Assembly (NCBI GenBank): GCA_030018635.1 | Contig: JASEHU010000132.1 | Location: forward strand, 1 to 6,227 | Length of the DNA: 6,227 nucleotides | Origin: a bacterium | Lineage (GTDB): Bacteria; UBA9089; CG2-30-40-21; SBAY01 | Direction of reading: 5' to 3' | Shown: positions 5,457 to 6,227 of the stretch, one piece after another | How the letters are laid out: every line of letters begins with the position of its first letter | Position numbering within the stretch: the first letter of the stretch is position 1 | Made by a program: the position numbers and the translations under genes | Notes under the pieces: model-generated | Told to the model about the DNA's origin: nothing | The model's input: only the letters and a program-made list of their open reading frames with translations | Databases searched by the model: none

Positions 5457-5893
5457 CCTGATTTCTTCTCCCTCAATACCTCTACTATTCCCGTAACTTC
5501 ATCTACCACTATCCGAAAGTTTTCGATGATAATTTCCCCACCGCTTGAGATACCTTTGGGATAGAAAGTGATTGATTCGATTTCTGCTTTAAAGGCGACC
5601 TCATCGGGTATGAAAAGGGTTTTCCCCTCCCTGCCGGTCAACCGAACATAACTATCGTCCTCTTTCTTGGTGAGCCAACAGGATTTTTCCTCGAAATTTA
5701 CCTGGTAATTAGTCCCATGCACCACTGCTTGTCCCCGGGCGTAGTTCAGGAGTGCAGATACCTGACGGACAGTTGACCTCACCTTTATATTGGTCAGCAA
5801 CCTACCCAGATCAGGCAAGGCTAAGGCACAAATTGTGGCAATTATAGTCATGACTGCAAGTAATTCTATTAATGTAAATCCTTTGGCTTTCAT
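5453..5893 (-). CDS. GspH/FimT-type pseudopilin with class III signal peptide
   Basis: This 146-residue protein starts with the prepilin motif MKAKG|FTLIELL: cleavage is expected after G5, F6 would be N-methylated, and E10 is the conserved Glu5 of the mature chain. A hydrophobic helix (about 7-28) follows, then an amphipathic stretch with RQVSALLNYARGQAV (43-57) typical of GspH/FimT proteins. The C-terminal half has beta-strand patterns, including ITFYPKGISSGG (107-118) and a final FRIVVDEVTGIVEV. Known family role: minor pseudopilin of type II secretion or type IV pilus machines, processed by PilD and inserted in the inner membrane. The ATG at 5893 lies 21 nt after the PIN-protein stop and has no clear Shine-Dalgarno. 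It overlaps the glycosyltransferase start by ATGA. No other pilus genes are in view, so its parent machine is unknown, and it could be an orphan minor pilin. Confidence 0.5.
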   Translation of the reverse strand: MKAKGFTLIELLAVMTIIATICALALPDLGRLLTNIKVRSTVRQVSALLNYARGQAVVHGTNYQVNFEEKSCWLTKKEDDSYVRLTGREGKTLFIPDEVAFKAEIESITFYPKGISSGGEIIIENFRIVVDEVTGIVEVLREKKSG

Positions 5894-5914
5894 AGCAATT
5901 CATCTATTTCTGTA

Positions 5915-6227
5915 CTATTTTTCTTTTCTTCTCCCGATGTCGTCATTGTCAGTGACAAAAGGATTAATAAATTGGACTCCTTCTATAATCTGTTTATGTT
6001 GGAAATCTTCGCTGTAGAGATATTGAACTCTTGCTTTCTTTGCTGATGCCCAAATAAGCGCATCCCAAAATGAGAGTTGGTGTTTCCTTCGTCCCCGAAT
6101 TGCTTCCATAACAAGAGTACTATCAGGACATATCACATACCAATCAGATTGTGTGAAAACTCTCAATCCATCAACCAAGTTCCAGGTTTCAAACCTGTTC
6201 GGACTTCCAACTTTTCGGATAGGCTTT
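5915..6227 (-). CDS. VapC-like PIN-domain protein, C-terminal part (5'-truncated by window edge)
   Basis: The frame is open to the right edge, giving 103 residues. A TTG at 6178 is a possible start but would remove the first half of the PIN fold, so I regard the gene as entering from outside. The visible part matches the C-terminal half of PIN domains: a strand ending in VICPD, a helix, then LSFWDALIWASA with the conserved acidic D, then QYLYSEDFQH carrying the ED pair, and the closing IIEGVQFINPF. The acidic residues are those that bind the metal in PIN ribonucleases. Family members are toxins of VapBC systems; the N-terminal catalytic Asp and any antitoxin gene would lie beyond 6227. A charged tail (GRRKEK) ends it. 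It is 21 nt from the pseudopilin gene and may be co-transcribed, but the functions appear unrelated. Confidence 0.5.
   Translation of the reverse strand, partial: KPIRKVGSPNRFETWNLVDGLRVFTQSDWYVICPDSTLVMEAIRGRRKHQLSFWDALIWASAKKARVQYLYSEDFQHKQIIEGVQFINPFVTDNDDIGRRKEK

Noticed and set aside
5334..6017. Plus-strand open frames at 5334-5564 and 5790-6017
   Set aside because: They are antisense to the glycosyltransferase, pseudopilin and PIN genes, with no ribosome binding site or domain.
5915..6178. TTG at 6178 as the true start of the PIN gene
   Set aside because: The frame stays open upstream to the window edge and a start here would remove the first half of the PIN fold, so a truncated longer gene is more likely.

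Overview
The window is an AT-rich bacterial segment in which every supported gene lies on the minus strand, so transcription runs from high to low coordinates. Type IV pilus/type II secretion pseudopilin biogenesis, radical SAM chemistry and a DUF2723 membrane protein suggest an uncultured Gram-negative-type bacterium. The gene mix and repeat-rich gaps resemble candidate-phylum genomes, but nothing here fixes the taxon.

Layout in transcription order: (1) the C-terminal part of a VapC-like PIN-domain protein enters from the right edge (5915-6227). (2) After 21 nt comes a GspH/FimT-type pseudopilin (5453-5893). (3) It overlaps by ATGA a family 2 glycosyltransferase with C-terminal membrane helices (4497-5456). 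(4) A 323-bp gap follows, almost wholly made of repeats: a heptamer array containing the glycosyltransferase stop codon, a hexamer-based inverted repeat, and a 179-bp MITE-like element with terminal inverted repeats and an exact 8-bp target duplication. (5) A radical SAM protein with a B12-binding-like N-terminal domain starts at GTG (2704-4173). Its cysteine motif is stretched to CX8CX2C, and the stretch is encoded by a four-tract G-quadruplex-type sequence. (6) It overlaps by ATGA a flippase-like protein of the LPG synthase TM/UPF0104 family (1751-2707). (7) A 91-bp gap carries five heptamers facing three inverted ones, again supplying the stop codon of the upstream gene. (8) A DUF2723 (TMEM260-like, GT-C type) membrane glycosyltransferase runs off the left edge (1-1659).

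Working interpretation: the glycosyltransferase, radical SAM enzyme, flippase-like protein and DUF2723 protein form a plausible envelope glycoconjugate unit. One protein would build a sugar-lipid, one modify it, one move it across the membrane, and one transfer the sugar to an exported acceptor. The GT2/radical SAM/UPF0104 trio parallels HpnI/HpnJ/HpnL of hopanoid head-group synthesis, but no hopanoid-specific gene is visible. The main novelties are the repeats at the gene borders, the MITE abutting a ribosome binding site, and the expanded Fe-S motif.
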